Shown: positions 1-7,881, numbered from the stretch's first letter. The stretch is 64,000 nt of DNA from Adhaeribacter pallidiroseus (GCF_003340495.1 NZ_QASA01000001.1:3720001-3784000), one strand, 5' to 3'. The notes: generated by a model not told the origin, from the sequence alone. Numbers and translations are program-made.

Positions 1-198
1 GTTGCCATCGTATTTATTAAGTCCGTCTTGAGTACCAAACCACATAAACCCTTGTTGGTCTTTTAAAATACTACGCACGGTACTGTGCGATAAGCCCTGT
101 TCTTTTTTTAAATGTGCAAATCGTATATCGGCGTTCTGCGCCTGAAGCAAGCCTGGTACACAAATACTTAAAAAAAATAAAACGTAATTTTTGATCAT
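1..198 (-). CDS. Hybrid two-component sensor, 5' end only (partial)
   Basis: Only the first 66 codons are in the window; the gene runs off the left edge. Residues 1-21 form a signal peptide (hydrophobic core YVLFFLSICV, cleavage after LQAQ). The rest is the opening of a two-component 'regulator propeller' domain: KEQGLSHSTVRSILKD followed by GFMWFGTQDGLNKYDG. That pattern starts the periplasmic beta-propellers of Bacteroidota hybrid histidine kinase/response-regulator proteins and of related AraC- or LuxR-type regulators. The ATG at 196-198 directly precedes the signal peptide. The ligand and the cytoplasmic output domain lie outside the window, so a non-hybrid propeller regulator is also possible. 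Confidence 0.8.
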   Translation of the reverse strand, partial: MIKNYVLFFLSICVPGLLQAQNADIRFAHLKKEQGLSHSTVRSILKDQQGFMWFGTQDGLNKYDGN

Positions 199-203
199 AT
201 TAA

Positions 204-323
204 TCACCAACCTAGTAATAGTTTAACAAGACAACTTTCGATTATAACAAGTAGCAGTATAGTTATAAGCTGCCAGTCCCGAATGGAAGGTTCTTTAATT
301 TCCCTGATATAACTTTTTGTCAT
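204..323 (-). CDS. Possible 39-aa single-span membrane peptide (doubtful)
   Basis: This short frame runs from an ATG at 321-323 to a TGA at 204-206, ending 5 bp before the sensor start on the same strand. It would encode a charged N-terminus (TKSYIREIKEP) and one hydrophobic segment of about 17 residues (ITILLLVIIESCLVKLLL). The frame is open for another 17 or so codons upstream of the ATG. It could be a tiny co-transcribed membrane peptide or the decayed 3' end of a lost gene. I do not recognise it, and there is no family support. Confidence 0.2.
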   Translation of the reverse strand: MTKSYIREIKEPSIRDWQLITILLLVIIESCLVKLLLGW

Positions 324-1018
324 GACATTTACCGGAGCTGTACTCGTATTGCTATTAGTTAAGGCCAAGGATATTAACTATTCTAAGTATATGCCGCTGC
401 CCAAAAATGTTACGGAATACCTTTTTCCTAATAAAATTATAAGTCAGATTAAAATTTATCAATACAGTAGTTTTCATGCACAAACAAGCTCGAAATTTCT
501 TTTAATGAAAGTTCATAATCGCTGGCTCATGTCAAGAATGTTGCCAGCTATCCCCATGATAATAGGTAACATAATAGATACCAATCTATTAAATAGATAT
601 TTTGTCATTTTCTAGCATTAACCCTTTAAATACAACAACATTCTAATATGGTTACTATAGGGCTTTAGCTTAGTTGTTACAGACTGGAATCAACTCCCAA
701 CTACCGGAAAAACAGAATACTCAACTATCTACAAACCAATCTTTTAATTTGTTAGACACGTCTGAATCTCTATCATCAGGTTAGTTTAAAATATACTTAA
801 ACTCAATCGCCGGGTATAGATATAGAAAAAAAACTGGCTTAAACAGGTTTACTCCTAGAACAATCTAAGTGCAGGAGCGGAGTAAAATCTTGTTGAAAGC
901 ATACGCTTAATAGGTTTTTAAGTGCTGTTATATTTAAAGGCAAGCTGTCGTTTTAGAAAAATAATCGTTCCGGAAAAAATTGTAGACAAGACAAACGAAT
1001 GACCTAAAATTTAAAAAT
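324..1018. other. AT-rich spacer without a convincing gene
   Basis: About 700 bp with no recognisable gene. A 97-codon plus-strand frame (322-615) shows no family features and has a composition like the non-coding sequence around it. I see no tRNA, no tandem repeat and no clear TAnnTTTG promoter. The stretch may hold a decayed gene or the 5' leader of the sensor gene. Confidence 0.4.
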
Positions 1019-1057
1019 AAAAAGGTCCGGCCATTTATATGACCAGACCTTTTTTTA
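1019..1057 (-). terminator. Terminator of the small outer-membrane protein gene
   Basis: Inverted repeat: AAAGGTC at 1021-1027 pairs with GACCTTT at 1046-1052. An inner arm, GGCCAT/ATGACC, has one mismatch around a 4-nt loop. Read on the minus strand it follows the stop at 1071 within 15 bp and is followed by a T-rich tract. Confidence 0.75.
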
Positions 1058-1070
1058 AAAAAAATGCTTG

Positions 1071-1709
1071 TTAATAGCCGAAATTAGTAGCCGGATTATA
1101 CCAACTATTTTGGTAAGCATTGCCATTAGAATAACGTAAACCACCTGATACCGAGAAGTTATCCGTTACCTTATAGCTGGCCCGGATCGACATGCCATTC
1201 GTGCCGCCCGGCATTAATAAATTAACCGGTGCCGATAACCTGTTTTTAGATAAATCGCGCCAAACGGAGCCGGTTAAATTTAACCGGTCGTTTACCATAT
1301 AATTGCCTCCGGCGTGTAAGATATAATGCTGGTTCCAGCGATTAGCCATCGGACCAACGCCCGCTTCCTGGCCAAACCGGTTGGGGTAATTATTAAATGC
1401 CGAAATCATACTAACCGAAGCAAAGCCGCTAAACCGTTTGGTTACCGGAAACAGGACGCTGGGCTCCAAATAAGTAGCCGTGCCGAAAAGCGGGCTAAAC
1501 TGCGTACCCATGGATAAGCCATAATTGATTTTGCGGACTGGTTTAATAACCATACTCTCCTGTGCTTCGGTAACTGCCGGCGCGGGGATTACGGAGGTTT
1601 CTATAGCGGGCGGCGTGCTGTTTAATTCGGCGGGTGCCTCTGCGGTTTGCGCCCAACTGGTTCCGCCCCAACCCAGCAACAAGGTTATAATCGAAATATA
1701 TTTTATCAT
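1071..1709 (-). CDS. Small secreted, probably outer-membrane beta-barrel protein
   Basis: A 212-aa protein with an N-terminal signal peptide (MIKYISIITLLLGWGGTSWAQ). A 40-residue Pro/Ala/Thr/Glu-rich linker follows, then alternating short strands with glycine and aromatic ends (YGLSMGTQFSPLF, FSGFASVSMISAF, MSIRASYKVTDNF, FSVSGGLRYS), typical of a small 8-strand outer-membrane barrel. The ATG at 1707-1709 was chosen because the longer frame begins with TTG at 1736 and would add nine residues before the signal peptide. It is a single gene with its own terminator. No specific family was recognised and the function is unknown. Confidence 0.7.
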   Translation of the reverse strand: MIKYISIITLLLGWGGTSWAQTAEAPAELNSTPPAIETSVIPAPAVTEAQESMVIKPVRKINYGLSMGTQFSPLFGTATYLEPSVLFPVTKRFSGFASVSMISAFNNYPNRFGQEAGVGPMANRWNQHYILHAGGNYMVNDRLNLTGSVWRDLSKNRLSAPVNLLMPGGTNGMSIRASYKVTDNFSVSGGLRYSNGNAYQNSWYNPATNFGY

Positions 1710-1894
1710 GAAATTACCTAAACTCTTGAGGTGCAACTATACTTTAAACTTACGCAAAATGCGGGTTAATTGCCAGTAATTTTAAATTTATTACCGGTGT
1801 TTTAACTTCCGTAACTCTAGGATAAGGTAACGAGGTAAGCAAAGCTGGTTTCATTTATTCTCTATTATTGGCTAAACTGAGAACGTTATATTAT

Positions 1895-2713
1895 TTAGTT
1901 CCGGTTAATTTTTACCGGAAAAAGGCGGTAATCGTTTAAATTAAGAGCGTATAGAAAACCTTCCCAGTGAATAATGGGCACCAATCCGGTAGGTTGGGTA
2001 CCGTTGTTATTGGCAATAGTTACCAAAGCATTGCCCATGTACGAAATGCCCCGGATGCCGAAACAAGCGGATACATGCTGCAAAAAGCTTTCTTTTTCTA
2101 TATCGTTGGAAGTATAACCAATTTCCCGGGCCAGCAAGTTTTCGTCGGCGTCTTCTTTGTAATAGGTTACCGTAGCAAAAGTATTAATCGAAATGCTGGG
2201 TACCGTTAGCTGCGGAATGGCGGCCGAGCGGACCGGATTAGAAAAATTTTCCGGCATCGTTACAGGTTTTACCATTTCGATGTTGCGGCAGGTTTCCTGG
2301 TTTTGTTTGTTTTTAATAGGCCGGAATTTTTCCGGCAGACTGCCGGGCTTCAGATGGCGGTTGGTGGCCGCGTAGCTGTTATCCTGCTGTTTTAGGTAAG
2401 CTTCCAGAATAATGCTAAAAGTGTTGATAAAGTGCTCGGTATTTTGCAGGTGAAACAGCTCCAGCTCGTGTACTTTTTTCTTTTCTACTAAATACGCATG
2501 GATTTTTTTAGTTTTTTCGTGAACTAGTTTCAGTTTTTCTTCGTGCGGCGTGCCTTTGTACCGGTTTACTAATTGGTTCAGCTCTGTTAACCGATCGTTG
2601 GAACTTTTAATATACGCCACCGTTTTTAAATCCACGTCTACCGGGGCACCCATTACCGTCCGGTTATCTGCCGAATCTCCCCAGGTAAACAGGGAACGCA
2701 TAAATTGTATCAT
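1895..2713 (-). CDS. Soluble coiled-coil protein, last gene of the TelA operon
   Basis: A 272-aa protein I do not recognise. There is no signal peptide or membrane span. Residues about 37-110 are charged and helical (NDRLTELNQLVNRYK, EEKLKLVHEKTKKIHAYLVEKKK), probably coiled coil. The middle is Pro/Asn-rich and low in structure, and the C-terminal 90 residues look globular (ISYMGNALVTIANN, LVPIIHWEGFLYALNL). It overlaps the 60-aa gene upstream by 4 bp (ATGA), so the two are translationally coupled. By position it could play the part XpaC-type proteins play beside TelA in Firmicutes. That is an analogy only; no XpaC similarity is visible. Confidence 0.75.
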   Translation of the reverse strand: MIQFMRSLFTWGDSADNRTVMGAPVDVDLKTVAYIKSSNDRLTELNQLVNRYKGTPHEEKLKLVHEKTKKIHAYLVEKKKVHELELFHLQNTEHFINTFSIILEAYLKQQDNSYAATNRHLKPGSLPEKFRPIKNKQNQETCRNIEMVKPVTMPENFSNPVRSAAIPQLTVPSISINTFATVTYYKEDADENLLAREIGYTSNDIEKESFLQHVSACFGIRGISYMGNALVTIANNNGTQPTGLVPIIHWEGFLYALNLNDYRLFPVKINRN

Positions 2714-2892
2714 TTAGTCACGATTCTTTTCAGATGCAAGGTTTCTATTTCGACCTGTATTTTTTCGGATTCTTTTAAATTTTCGAAAAAAGCATCTAAT
2801 TTTTGAATGTACAGATCCAGAATAACGTCCTGCTCTACCGTCAGGACGTTATTAACCTGGTTACCGGTACGCGTATTCGGGGCCAGCGTCAT
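2710..2892 (-). CDS. Small charged helical protein between TelA and the coiled-coil protein
   Basis: A 60-aa protein with an acidic/basic C-terminal helix (LYIQKLDAFFENLKESEKIQ) and no membrane span. It is certainly part of the operon: its ATG overlaps the TelA stop (TAATG at 2890-2894) and its own stop overlaps the next start (ATGA at 2710-2713). Such coupling suggests fixed stoichiometry with TelA or the 272-aa protein. I recognise no family, and the function is unknown. Confidence 0.7.
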   Translation of the reverse strand: MTLAPNTRTGNQVNNVLTVEQDVILDLYIQKLDAFFENLKESEKIQVEIETLHLKRIVTK

Positions 2893-3977
2893 TATTCTAT
2901 TTCAATTTGTTTGGACTTGCCAAAAGAGCCAATCACCTTGCGGTTTAGTTCTTCCTGCACGGCAGCTAATTCTTTCACGGCTTCGGTTCGTTTGCGGCTG
3001 CCTTCTTCCGATATTTTAATTACCGCATCCAAGGTTTCTACCATATCGCGGTTTACTTTTTTCAGGGTTTCCACGTCCACGATGCCACGTTCATTTTCCT
3101 GAGCCGCCGTTACCACGTTGGTTTTTAAAAGCTGCGCGTTTTTGAGCAGCATTTCGTTGGTCGTATCGGTTACCTTTTTTTGAATTTCCAGGGCTTTCCG
3201 CTGTTTCTCTAATCCTAAAGCAATGGCTACTTGCTGGCGCCAAACCGGAATTACCGTTACAATGGAATTCTGGATTTTCTGGGCCAGCACATCGTTTGTC
3301 GTTTGGATCATCCGGATTTGCGGCATGGATTGGGTAGCAATGGTATGCGATAACCTAAAATCGTGTACTTTTTTCTCCAGGCGTTCTTTAAACCCGATCA
3401 TATCGCTGAGGCGCTGCACGGCAATCTCGTCCTGATTGCTGTTTTCTACTTCGGCTTGCAGCTTCGGAATCAGCTCGGTTTCAATTTCTTCAATTTTCAT
3501 GAGCCCGGCCGCTATCACCGACCGCACTTCGTAAATATAATCCACAGCCTGCTTAAACATTACCTCCAGGCTGGTAGAATCTTTGAGTACGCTTTGGCGG
3601 GTTTTTTCCAGCTTCACCACCACATCGTCTACGTTTTCGGAAATAGAATTGTATTGGATGGCAATTTTCTTCGTTTTGTCGGCAATTTTATTCACAAACG
3701 GCAACCGGGAGAAAAAACCAGGCTTCTCGGTTTCGTCTACCTTAATCATGTTAATCTGCGACAGCAGCTCATTGATTGCTTCGCCCACGTCGCCGGAATC
3801 TTTGGCTTTTACTTTGGTGAGCAGCTCGTTGGAGTAATTGCCCAGTTTGCGTTGGGTATCTACCCCAAAATTGCTTAAACTTTCGGGTTTAGTAGGATCA
3901 ATGGTTTGCGAGAGCGCCAGGGCTCTTTGTTGGATTAATTCCTTGTTTTCGGCGATTGATATTGTTTTATCTTCCAT
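2892..3977 (-). CDS. TelA/YaaN family protein (toxic-anion resistance type)
   Basis: A 361-aa cytoplasmic, almost wholly alpha-helical protein matching the TelA family (PF05816) in length and pattern. It has an N-terminal extension, then a helical core with PGFFSRLPFVNKIADKTKK (about 105-123). Long helices follow, including FKQAVDYIYEVRSVIAAG, and the family's most recognisable stretch, ALGLEKQRKALEIQKKVTDT followed by NEMLLKNAQLLK (about 250-285). TelA was first linked to tellurite resistance. In other bacteria its relatives affect sensitivity to envelope-active agents, and the biochemistry is unknown. It sits second in a four-gene operon with a membrane-anchored protein upstream and two small soluble proteins downstream. 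No ter genes (terB/C/D) are nearby, so a true tellurite role is not supported here. Confidence 0.88.
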   Translation of the reverse strand: MEDKTISIAENKELIQQRALALSQTIDPTKPESLSNFGVDTQRKLGNYSNELLTKVKAKDSGDVGEAINELLSQINMIKVDETEKPGFFSRLPFVNKIADKTKKIAIQYNSISENVDDVVVKLEKTRQSVLKDSTSLEVMFKQAVDYIYEVRSVIAAGLMKIEEIETELIPKLQAEVENSNQDEIAVQRLSDMIGFKERLEKKVHDFRLSHTIATQSMPQIRMIQTTNDVLAQKIQNSIVTVIPVWRQQVAIALGLEKQRKALEIQKKVTDTTNEMLLKNAQLLKTNVVTAAQENERGIVDVETLKKVNRDMVETLDAVIKISEEGSRKRTEAVKELAAVQEELNRKVIGSFGKSKQIEIE

Positions 3978-3987
3978 TGGTTCAGTA

Positions 3988-4431
3988 TCAAAGTAGGTTG
4001 TAATGTGTTAAGGTAATGGAATTTAAGTATTTTTTTATGTTTTCGTGCCTTTCGTTGGTTTCGTACCACTCAATTTCGTTTAAAGGCAAATAATCGCCCA
4101 GTAAACCTTGCACTTCTTTTAACAGCGCCTCGCCTTTACGGGTCCGAAATTCCGGGTTTTTGTAGTAAGCGCTTAAGTACTGCACCTTTACCTGGCCGCT
4201 CTGGGTTACGGCTAACTCTTTAACTTCCACTACCAGTTCCGACGATTTGCGGCTACTATCGGTAACTACCGTTTTGTAAACTCCCCGGTTCCCTTCTTCC
4301 AGGGCCACCACACACCTTTCCCGCACTTCGCGCACGGCTTGCCGCAACCGTTGTTTCGGTCGGATGTGGTACCCGTAAATGTACCCCAGTAAAGCTCCTA
4401 AAATAAATATCCAAAATAATCCAAATGCCAT
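3988..4431 (-). CDS. Membrane-anchored protein, first gene of the TelA operon
   Basis: A 147-aa protein with one N-terminal transmembrane helix (FGLFWIFILGALLGYIYGY, about 3-21). A basic stretch (RPKQRLRQAVREVRERC) keeps the rest in the cytoplasm, followed by a mixed alpha/beta domain of about 100 residues. It ends 10 bp before the TelA start, so the genes are co-transcribed. It may anchor TelA at the inner membrane, which is inference from context. I recognise no named family. Confidence 0.72.
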   Translation of the reverse strand: MAFGLFWIFILGALLGYIYGYHIRPKQRLRQAVREVRERCVVALEEGNRGVYKTVVTDSSRKSSELVVEVKELAVTQSGQVKVQYLSAYYKNPEFRTRKGEALLKEVQGLLGDYLPLNEIEWYETNERHENIKKYLNSITLTHYNLL

Positions 4432-4856
4432 ATATCTATGTATTTTAAACGTGAAAAATAAGTAATCTCTATACGAGAAACGCGGTTTCCCGGACGAGCA
4501 TTGTGGTAATCCTCTTAATATCTACAATCTATTGTTTTTTTAAATTTTCTGCTATATTCCGCTTTTATTTTACGCTTTATCAAAAGCAAAAAAAGCGTGT
4601 AACGGGGTAATATCAATGATTTTACACTTTGTTTTAATAATATACACCTAAGGTAGCTTTCCGGTAAAACAAGCACAAGCAGCCAGATGAGGACCAGGTG
4701 AAATTTCCGGTAAATAGCCGGAAAAAATCGGTAAAAATATTCTCGGTTTCAGGCAGTCAGAACAGAAATTTTTAGAACGCGGGATTGAGCAAAAACAATA
4801 ACAATGCTCCACGAGGAAAAGTCTTAACTTATTTTCACAATTTAAAGGCAATACCT
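4432..4856. other. Spacer between divergent genes
   Basis: About 420 bp separate the divergent TelA operon and the GNAT gene, so promoters for both should lie here. I found no exact TAnnTTTG box on either strand. The sequence is AT-rich with several A/T runs and no open frame worth calling. Confidence 0.4.
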
Positions 4857-5369
4857 GTGCTGATACAAACTAACCGGCTTATTTTAAGAGAACTGCTGCT
4901 TACAGATGAGGAAGGCATATTTGCCTTAGATTCGGACCCGGAAGTACAGATCTATCTGGGCAATAAACCCATCACCAGGCGGGAGCAAGCCCGGCAAACC
5001 ATTGCTATGATTCAACAACAATATGTAGATAATGGAATTGGGCGCTGGGCCGTGCTGGAAAAAGAAACCAACGAATTTATGGGTTGGGCCGGACTGAAGT
5101 TGATCAAAGAAACAATAAATAAGCACACGAACTACTACGATTTGGGTTACCGCTTCCTGCCAAAGTATTGGGGCCAAGGGTACGCTACCCAAGCCGCCCG
5201 GGCCAGCCTTAATTACGGATTTACTAAGCTGCACCCGAAAGAAATATTTGCGATGACCGACACCCGAAACCTGGCCTTCCGGAAAATTCTCGAAAAAGTT
5301 GGCTTCCGGTGCCTGAATACTTTTGATTATGCCGGAACACCCCATTATTGGTTTCGAATTATTGCATAA
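4857..5369 (+). CDS. GNAT family N-acetyltransferase (RimJ/RimL type)
   Basis: A 170-aa acetyltransferase starting V/M-LIQTNRLILREL, the usual opening of RimJ/RimL-like GNATs, followed by LDSDPEVQIYLGNKPIT. The acetyl-CoA binding motif is GYRFLPKYWGQGYATQAARA (Q/R-x-x-G-x-G/A type), and the C-terminal strand is FRKILEKVGFRCL. I chose the GTG at 4857 because an AAAGG motif lies 10-15 nt upstream and the protein then begins exactly where the family does. The longer frame starts with TTG at 4785 and adds 24 unrelated residues. The acceptor could be a ribosomal-protein N-terminus or a small amine; the sequence cannot decide. Confidence 0.82.
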   Translation: MLIQTNRLILRELLLTDEEGIFALDSDPEVQIYLGNKPITRREQARQTIAMIQQQYVDNGIGRWAVLEKETNEFMGWAGLKLIKETINKHTNYYDLGYRFLPKYWGQGYATQAARASLNYGFTKLHPKEIFAMTDTRNLAFRKILEKVGFRCLNTFDYAGTPHYWFRIIA

Positions 5370-5376
5370 ATTTAAA

Positions 5377-5430
5377 AAAAGCTGGTTTGCCAGGTTGGAT
5401 TTCTCCTGAATCCCGGCAAACCAGCTTTTA
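5377..5430. terminator. Bidirectional terminator between GNAT and the acidic protein
   Basis: A 15-bp perfect stem: AAAAGCTGGTTTGCC at 5377-5391 pairs with GGCAAACCAGCTTTT at 5415-5429. An inner GGATT/AATCC arm adds stability. A-runs on the left and T-runs on the right suit both the plus-strand GNAT gene and the convergent minus-strand gene. Confidence 0.8.
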
Positions 5431-5486
5431 TTTAAATTTTAGCTTTTCTCAGTCTAACTAACAGGACCAGTTTTTTAAACAGATTT

Positions 5487-5666
5487 TTAATCCATTTCAA
5501 AAGAAGCTTGCCGTTCTTCGTCGGTTACCGTGCCTGATTTTTTCTCGTCTTCGTCGGTTACATCTATCACCTGTAAATCGCTTTCGTTCGATTCGGCGGT
5601 TTCGTCGAAGGTAAATTCGTCGCCTTTATCGTCGGTTATTTTTTTGCCTTTATTATCGTCTGCCAT
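5487..5666 (-). CDS. Tiny, highly acidic protein
   Basis: A 59-aa protein from ATG (5664-5666) to TAA (5487-5489). It is strikingly acidic and probably disordered (DDNKGKKITDDKGDEFTFDE, ESNESDLQVIDVTDEDEKK, ending DEERQASFEMD), with no cysteine, signal peptide or membrane span. Codon choice (GAC GAA, ACC GAC, AAA GGC) matches neighbouring genes, which supports it being real. It resembles in style the 80-aa acidic protein at 21335, without clear homology. The function is unknown; a stress-related or RNA/protein-binding disordered protein is possible. Confidence 0.6.
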   Translation of the reverse strand: MADDNKGKKITDDKGDEFTFDETAESNESDLQVIDVTDEDEKKSGTVTDEERQASFEMD

Positions 5667-5789
5667 GGGTTTATACTTTTAAAAATTGTTTGCTTATTAA
5701 AAGCTTACTGCGATCCCGGATAAAAGTTTAAGCCCGTTCTTAGATTGTATCGGCCGAAAATTAAAAAATTTAAAAAAACGGCTGCATCT

Positions 5790-5830
5790 AAAACAGAAAA
5801 GCCTGCTACAGGAGCAGGCTTTTCTGTTTT
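5790..5830 (-). terminator. Strong terminator of the ferredoxin gene
   Basis: A perfect 18-bp inverted repeat (AAAACAGAAAAGCCTGCT at 5790-5807, complement at 5813-5830) around a 5-nt loop, 15 bp downstream of the ferredoxin stop. The stem ends in A/T runs, so it may act in both directions. Confidence 0.88.
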
Positions 5831-5844
5831 TAAAAAATTTACTA

Positions 5845-6195
5845 TTAACCAGCCGCGTGCAGCCAGTCTTTTTTCGCCAATAAATCTTCTTCGGTTTCCC
5901 GGTAATCGGGGTCATCTACGCAGCAATCCACGGGGCACACGGCGGCGCACTGGGGTTCTTCGTGGAAGCCCATACACTCCGTACATTTATCGGAAACGAT
6001 GTAGTAATATTCGTCAGAAATTGCAGGTTGTGGTGCTGTTCCGGCCACTACTTCGCCGCCGTCTATCTCGACTTCGGTTAAAGAAGTACCGCCTCCCCAG
6101 GTCCATTGCACACCGCCTTCGTAAATAGCAGTGTTGGGGCATTCTGGCTCGCACGCACCACAATTAATACATTCGTCGGTGATCATTATAGCCAT
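5845..6195 (-). CDS. Dicluster 4Fe-4S ferredoxin
   Basis: A 116-aa ferredoxin. Cluster I ligands are C9-x2-C12-x2-C15-x3-C19 ([12 protein letters not shown]). Cluster II ligands are C71-x2-C74-x8-C83-x3-C87-P, the widened spacing of Allochromatium-type 2[4Fe-4S] ferredoxins. An unusual insertion of about 40 residues rich in Gly/Thr/Glu (about 28-65) separates the clusters. Cys91 and Cys92 are extra. It should act as a low-potential cytoplasmic electron carrier. It is divergent from the acyl-CoA reductase gene across a 122-bp gap, an arrangement I know from other Bacteroidota genomes, although the reductase family itself uses NADPH. Confidence 0.92.
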   Translation of the reverse strand: MAIMITDECINCGACEPECPNTAIYEGGVQWTWGGGTSLTEVEIDGGEVVAGTAPQPAISDEYYYIVSDKCTECMGFHEEPQCAAVCPVDCCVDDPDYRETEEDLLAKKDWLHAAG

Positions 6196-6221
6196 AATCG
6201 TATCTTCTGTTAAATTTTATA

Positions 6222-6229
6222 TAATTTTG
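6222..6229 (+). promoter_or_regulatory. Candidate -7 box for the acyl-CoA reductase gene
   Basis: TAATTTTG fits the Bacteroidota -7 consensus TAnnTTTG and lies about 90 bp before the ATG at 6318. There is no TTG at the expected -33 position, so support is partial. Confidence 0.35.
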
Positions 6230-6317
6230 TAACTCTAAACGCCGGTAAAATTAGAACAATCCGTAATATCATTCAACAGTTTTCCGGTTTAATTCGAAAT
6301 CTCTCAATAATAAATAA

Positions 6318-7352
6318 ATGACTTTAGAAAATCGCTTGCAGGCTTTTATTCAACTGGGCCGGCAATTGCAAAATCTTTCGCCGGAACAGGTTCAGGAACT
6401 GGCCCTAGGAGCCCGCCGCCAGAATGCCTGGTTCGATGAAACCAATGTACACAATGCGCTTGAAAGTATAGCGGCTCAGCTCCACGAAACCAAATTACGT
6501 AACTGGCTAGCCAATTACCCCATTGTTCCAGTACAACCCCGCAAAATTGGCGTAGTAATGGCCGGCAACATTCCTTTAGTCGGCTTTCATGATTTACTCA
6601 CCGTACTTTTAAGCGGTAATTTCCTCTACGCGAAACTAAGCTCCGAAGATACTTTTTTACCTAAATGGCTGTTGCAGCAATTAATTACCATAGAACCGGG
6701 TTTTCAGGAATTTGTTCAATTTGTTGATCTATTAAAAGACGTAGATGCTATTATTGCTACCGGCAGCGACAATACTGCCCGTTATTTTGAATATTACTTC
6801 GCTAAAAAACCGCATATAATTCGCAAAAATCGTAGCAGTCTGGCTGTATTAACCGGTTTTGAAAGCCCGAAGGAACTAGCCAAACTGGGTAACGATATTT
6901 TTCAGTATTATGGCCTGGGCTGCCGTAACGTTGCTAAGCTTTTTGTGCCCGAGGGATACACCGTAGATACCTTGCTGCAAGCTCTGGAACCTTATAAAGA
7001 GGTACTTAACCATCATAAATACGCGAACAATTACGATTACAATAAATCGATTTTACTCATCAACCAAACGCCCCACTACGACAACGGCTTTTTACTTTTA
7101 ACCGAAAATAAGCAACTGGTATCGCCCATTTCGGTATTGCACCTGGAGTATTACACGGATCAGGAAAACTTAAAGCAAAAAATAGAGGCCCAAAGCGGGA
7201 AAATTCAGTGCATTGTTTCGGCGCTGGGTTGGTACGAAGGCAGTGTGCCGTTCGGCGAAGCGCAATGCCCCACCGTAGACCAATATGCCGATAAGGTAGA
7301 TACTATGGCTTTTCTGTTAAGCCTGGATAGTCTGCAACAAGTACCTGGGTAA
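6318..7352 (+). CDS. LuxC-like acyl-CoA/acyl-protein reductase
   Basis: A 344-aa protein of the LuxC acyl-CoA reductase family (PF05893), shorter than Vibrio LuxC (about 480 aa) as is usual in Bacteroidota. It shows the aldehyde-dehydrogenase-like fold: the IGVVMAGNIPLVGFHDLLTV segment (about 77-96), the nucleotide-binding ATGSDNTARYFEYYF (about 147-161) and PHIIRKNRSSLAVLTG. The catalytic cysteine is probably in YYGLGCRNVAKLFVPEGY (C200). These enzymes reduce activated fatty acyl groups to aldehydes with NADPH. No luciferase or LuxD/E genes are present, so light emission is not suggested. The divergent ferredoxin next door is a recurrent partner and the pathway is undetermined. Confidence 0.85.
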   Translation: MTLENRLQAFIQLGRQLQNLSPEQVQELALGARRQNAWFDETNVHNALESIAAQLHETKLRNWLANYPIVPVQPRKIGVVMAGNIPLVGFHDLLTVLLSGNFLYAKLSSEDTFLPKWLLQQLITIEPGFQEFVQFVDLLKDVDAIIATGSDNTARYFEYYFAKKPHIIRKNRSSLAVLTGFESPKELAKLGNDIFQYYGLGCRNVAKLFVPEGYTVDTLLQALEPYKEVLNHHKYANNYDYNKSILLINQTPHYDNGFLLLTENKQLVSPISVLHLEYYTDQENLKQKIEAQSGKIQCIVSALGWYEGSVPFGEAQCPTVDQYADKVDTMAFLLSLDSLQQVPG

Positions 7353-7369
7353 AAAGCGGAAAGGTGTTC

Positions 7370-7422
7370 TACACTAAAAGTAAACAACCAGTTCAATAAA
7401 CCGGCTGTTTACTTTTAGTGTA
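7370..7422 (+). terminator. Long hairpin after the acyl-CoA reductase gene
   Basis: A perfect 17-bp stem (TACACTAAAAGTAAACA at 7370-7386, complement at 7406-7422) with an inner CCAGTT/AACCGG arm. It starts 18 bp after the stop. There is no T-run after it, so it may act as a 3' end stabiliser as much as a terminator. Confidence 0.6.
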
Positions 7423-7581
7423 CTAGGGATTCTAAATTAATCGCAAAGCTTTATTTTTAACATTTCCGGAGTTAAATGGTATATATACAGATTTAAACTC
7501 GGAAAATACTTAGTTTTTATATATTCAGATTTTTCCGGAATGCGTTACATTTATATAAATTAAAATATATTATTCTGGATT

Positions 7582-7881
7582 ATGGAAACAAGCCATCTGC
7601 ACCCAACCCTAATTGACAAAGAACAAATACCGCATTTAAAATTTGCCCACGAAGATGTGCTTACCGACAAAATAGAACAGGTAAAACGCATGCACGATTT
7701 AAAATGGGCCGCCATTTTGGGCAACGGCTATCACGGCAAAGTAAATATTTTATTTCAAACGGAAGATGGCGATCTAAAACGCGTAGAGACTACCGTTTGG
7801 GCTCACGATCAGGATTTCGTTACCTTAAAATCCGGCACCTCCATTCCGCTGCGCTGCATTTTAAGTATTGAGCATATTTAA
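7582..7881 (+). CDS. Conserved-type small hypothetical protein
   Basis: A 99-aa soluble protein with no signal peptide or membrane span. An N-terminal helical part (DVLTDKIEQVKRMHDLKWAA) leads to a small all-beta unit (GYHGKVNILFQTEDGDLKRV, ETTVWAHDQDFVTLKSG, IPLRCILSIEHI) that looks like an SH3- or PilZ-sized barrel. I recall similar proteins as uncharacterised in Cytophagales, from memory only. It stands alone, with AT-rich sequence on both sides. The function is unknown. Confidence 0.72.
   Translation: METSHLHPTLIDKEQIPHLKFAHEDVLTDKIEQVKRMHDLKWAAILGNGYHGKVNILFQTEDGDLKRVETTVWAHDQDFVTLKSGTSIPLRCILSIEHI

Noticed and set aside
322-615. 97-codon plus-strand open frame
   Set aside because: AT-rich low-similarity sequence with no domain pattern and a composition like the surrounding spacer.
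1525-1779. 84-codon plus-strand frame antisense to the outer-membrane protein
   Set aside because: Shadow of the real gene on the opposite strand.
2892-3977. Tellurite-resistance island
   Set aside because: Only a TelA-family gene is present; none of terA, terB, terC, terD or terZ is nearby.
4785-4856. N-terminal extension of the GNAT protein
   Set aside because: It begins with TTG and is unlike the family; GTG at 4857 matches the conserved start.
6318-7352. Bioluminescence (lux) operon
   Set aside because: Only a LuxC-family reductase occurs; luciferase and the other fatty-acid reductase subunits are absent.
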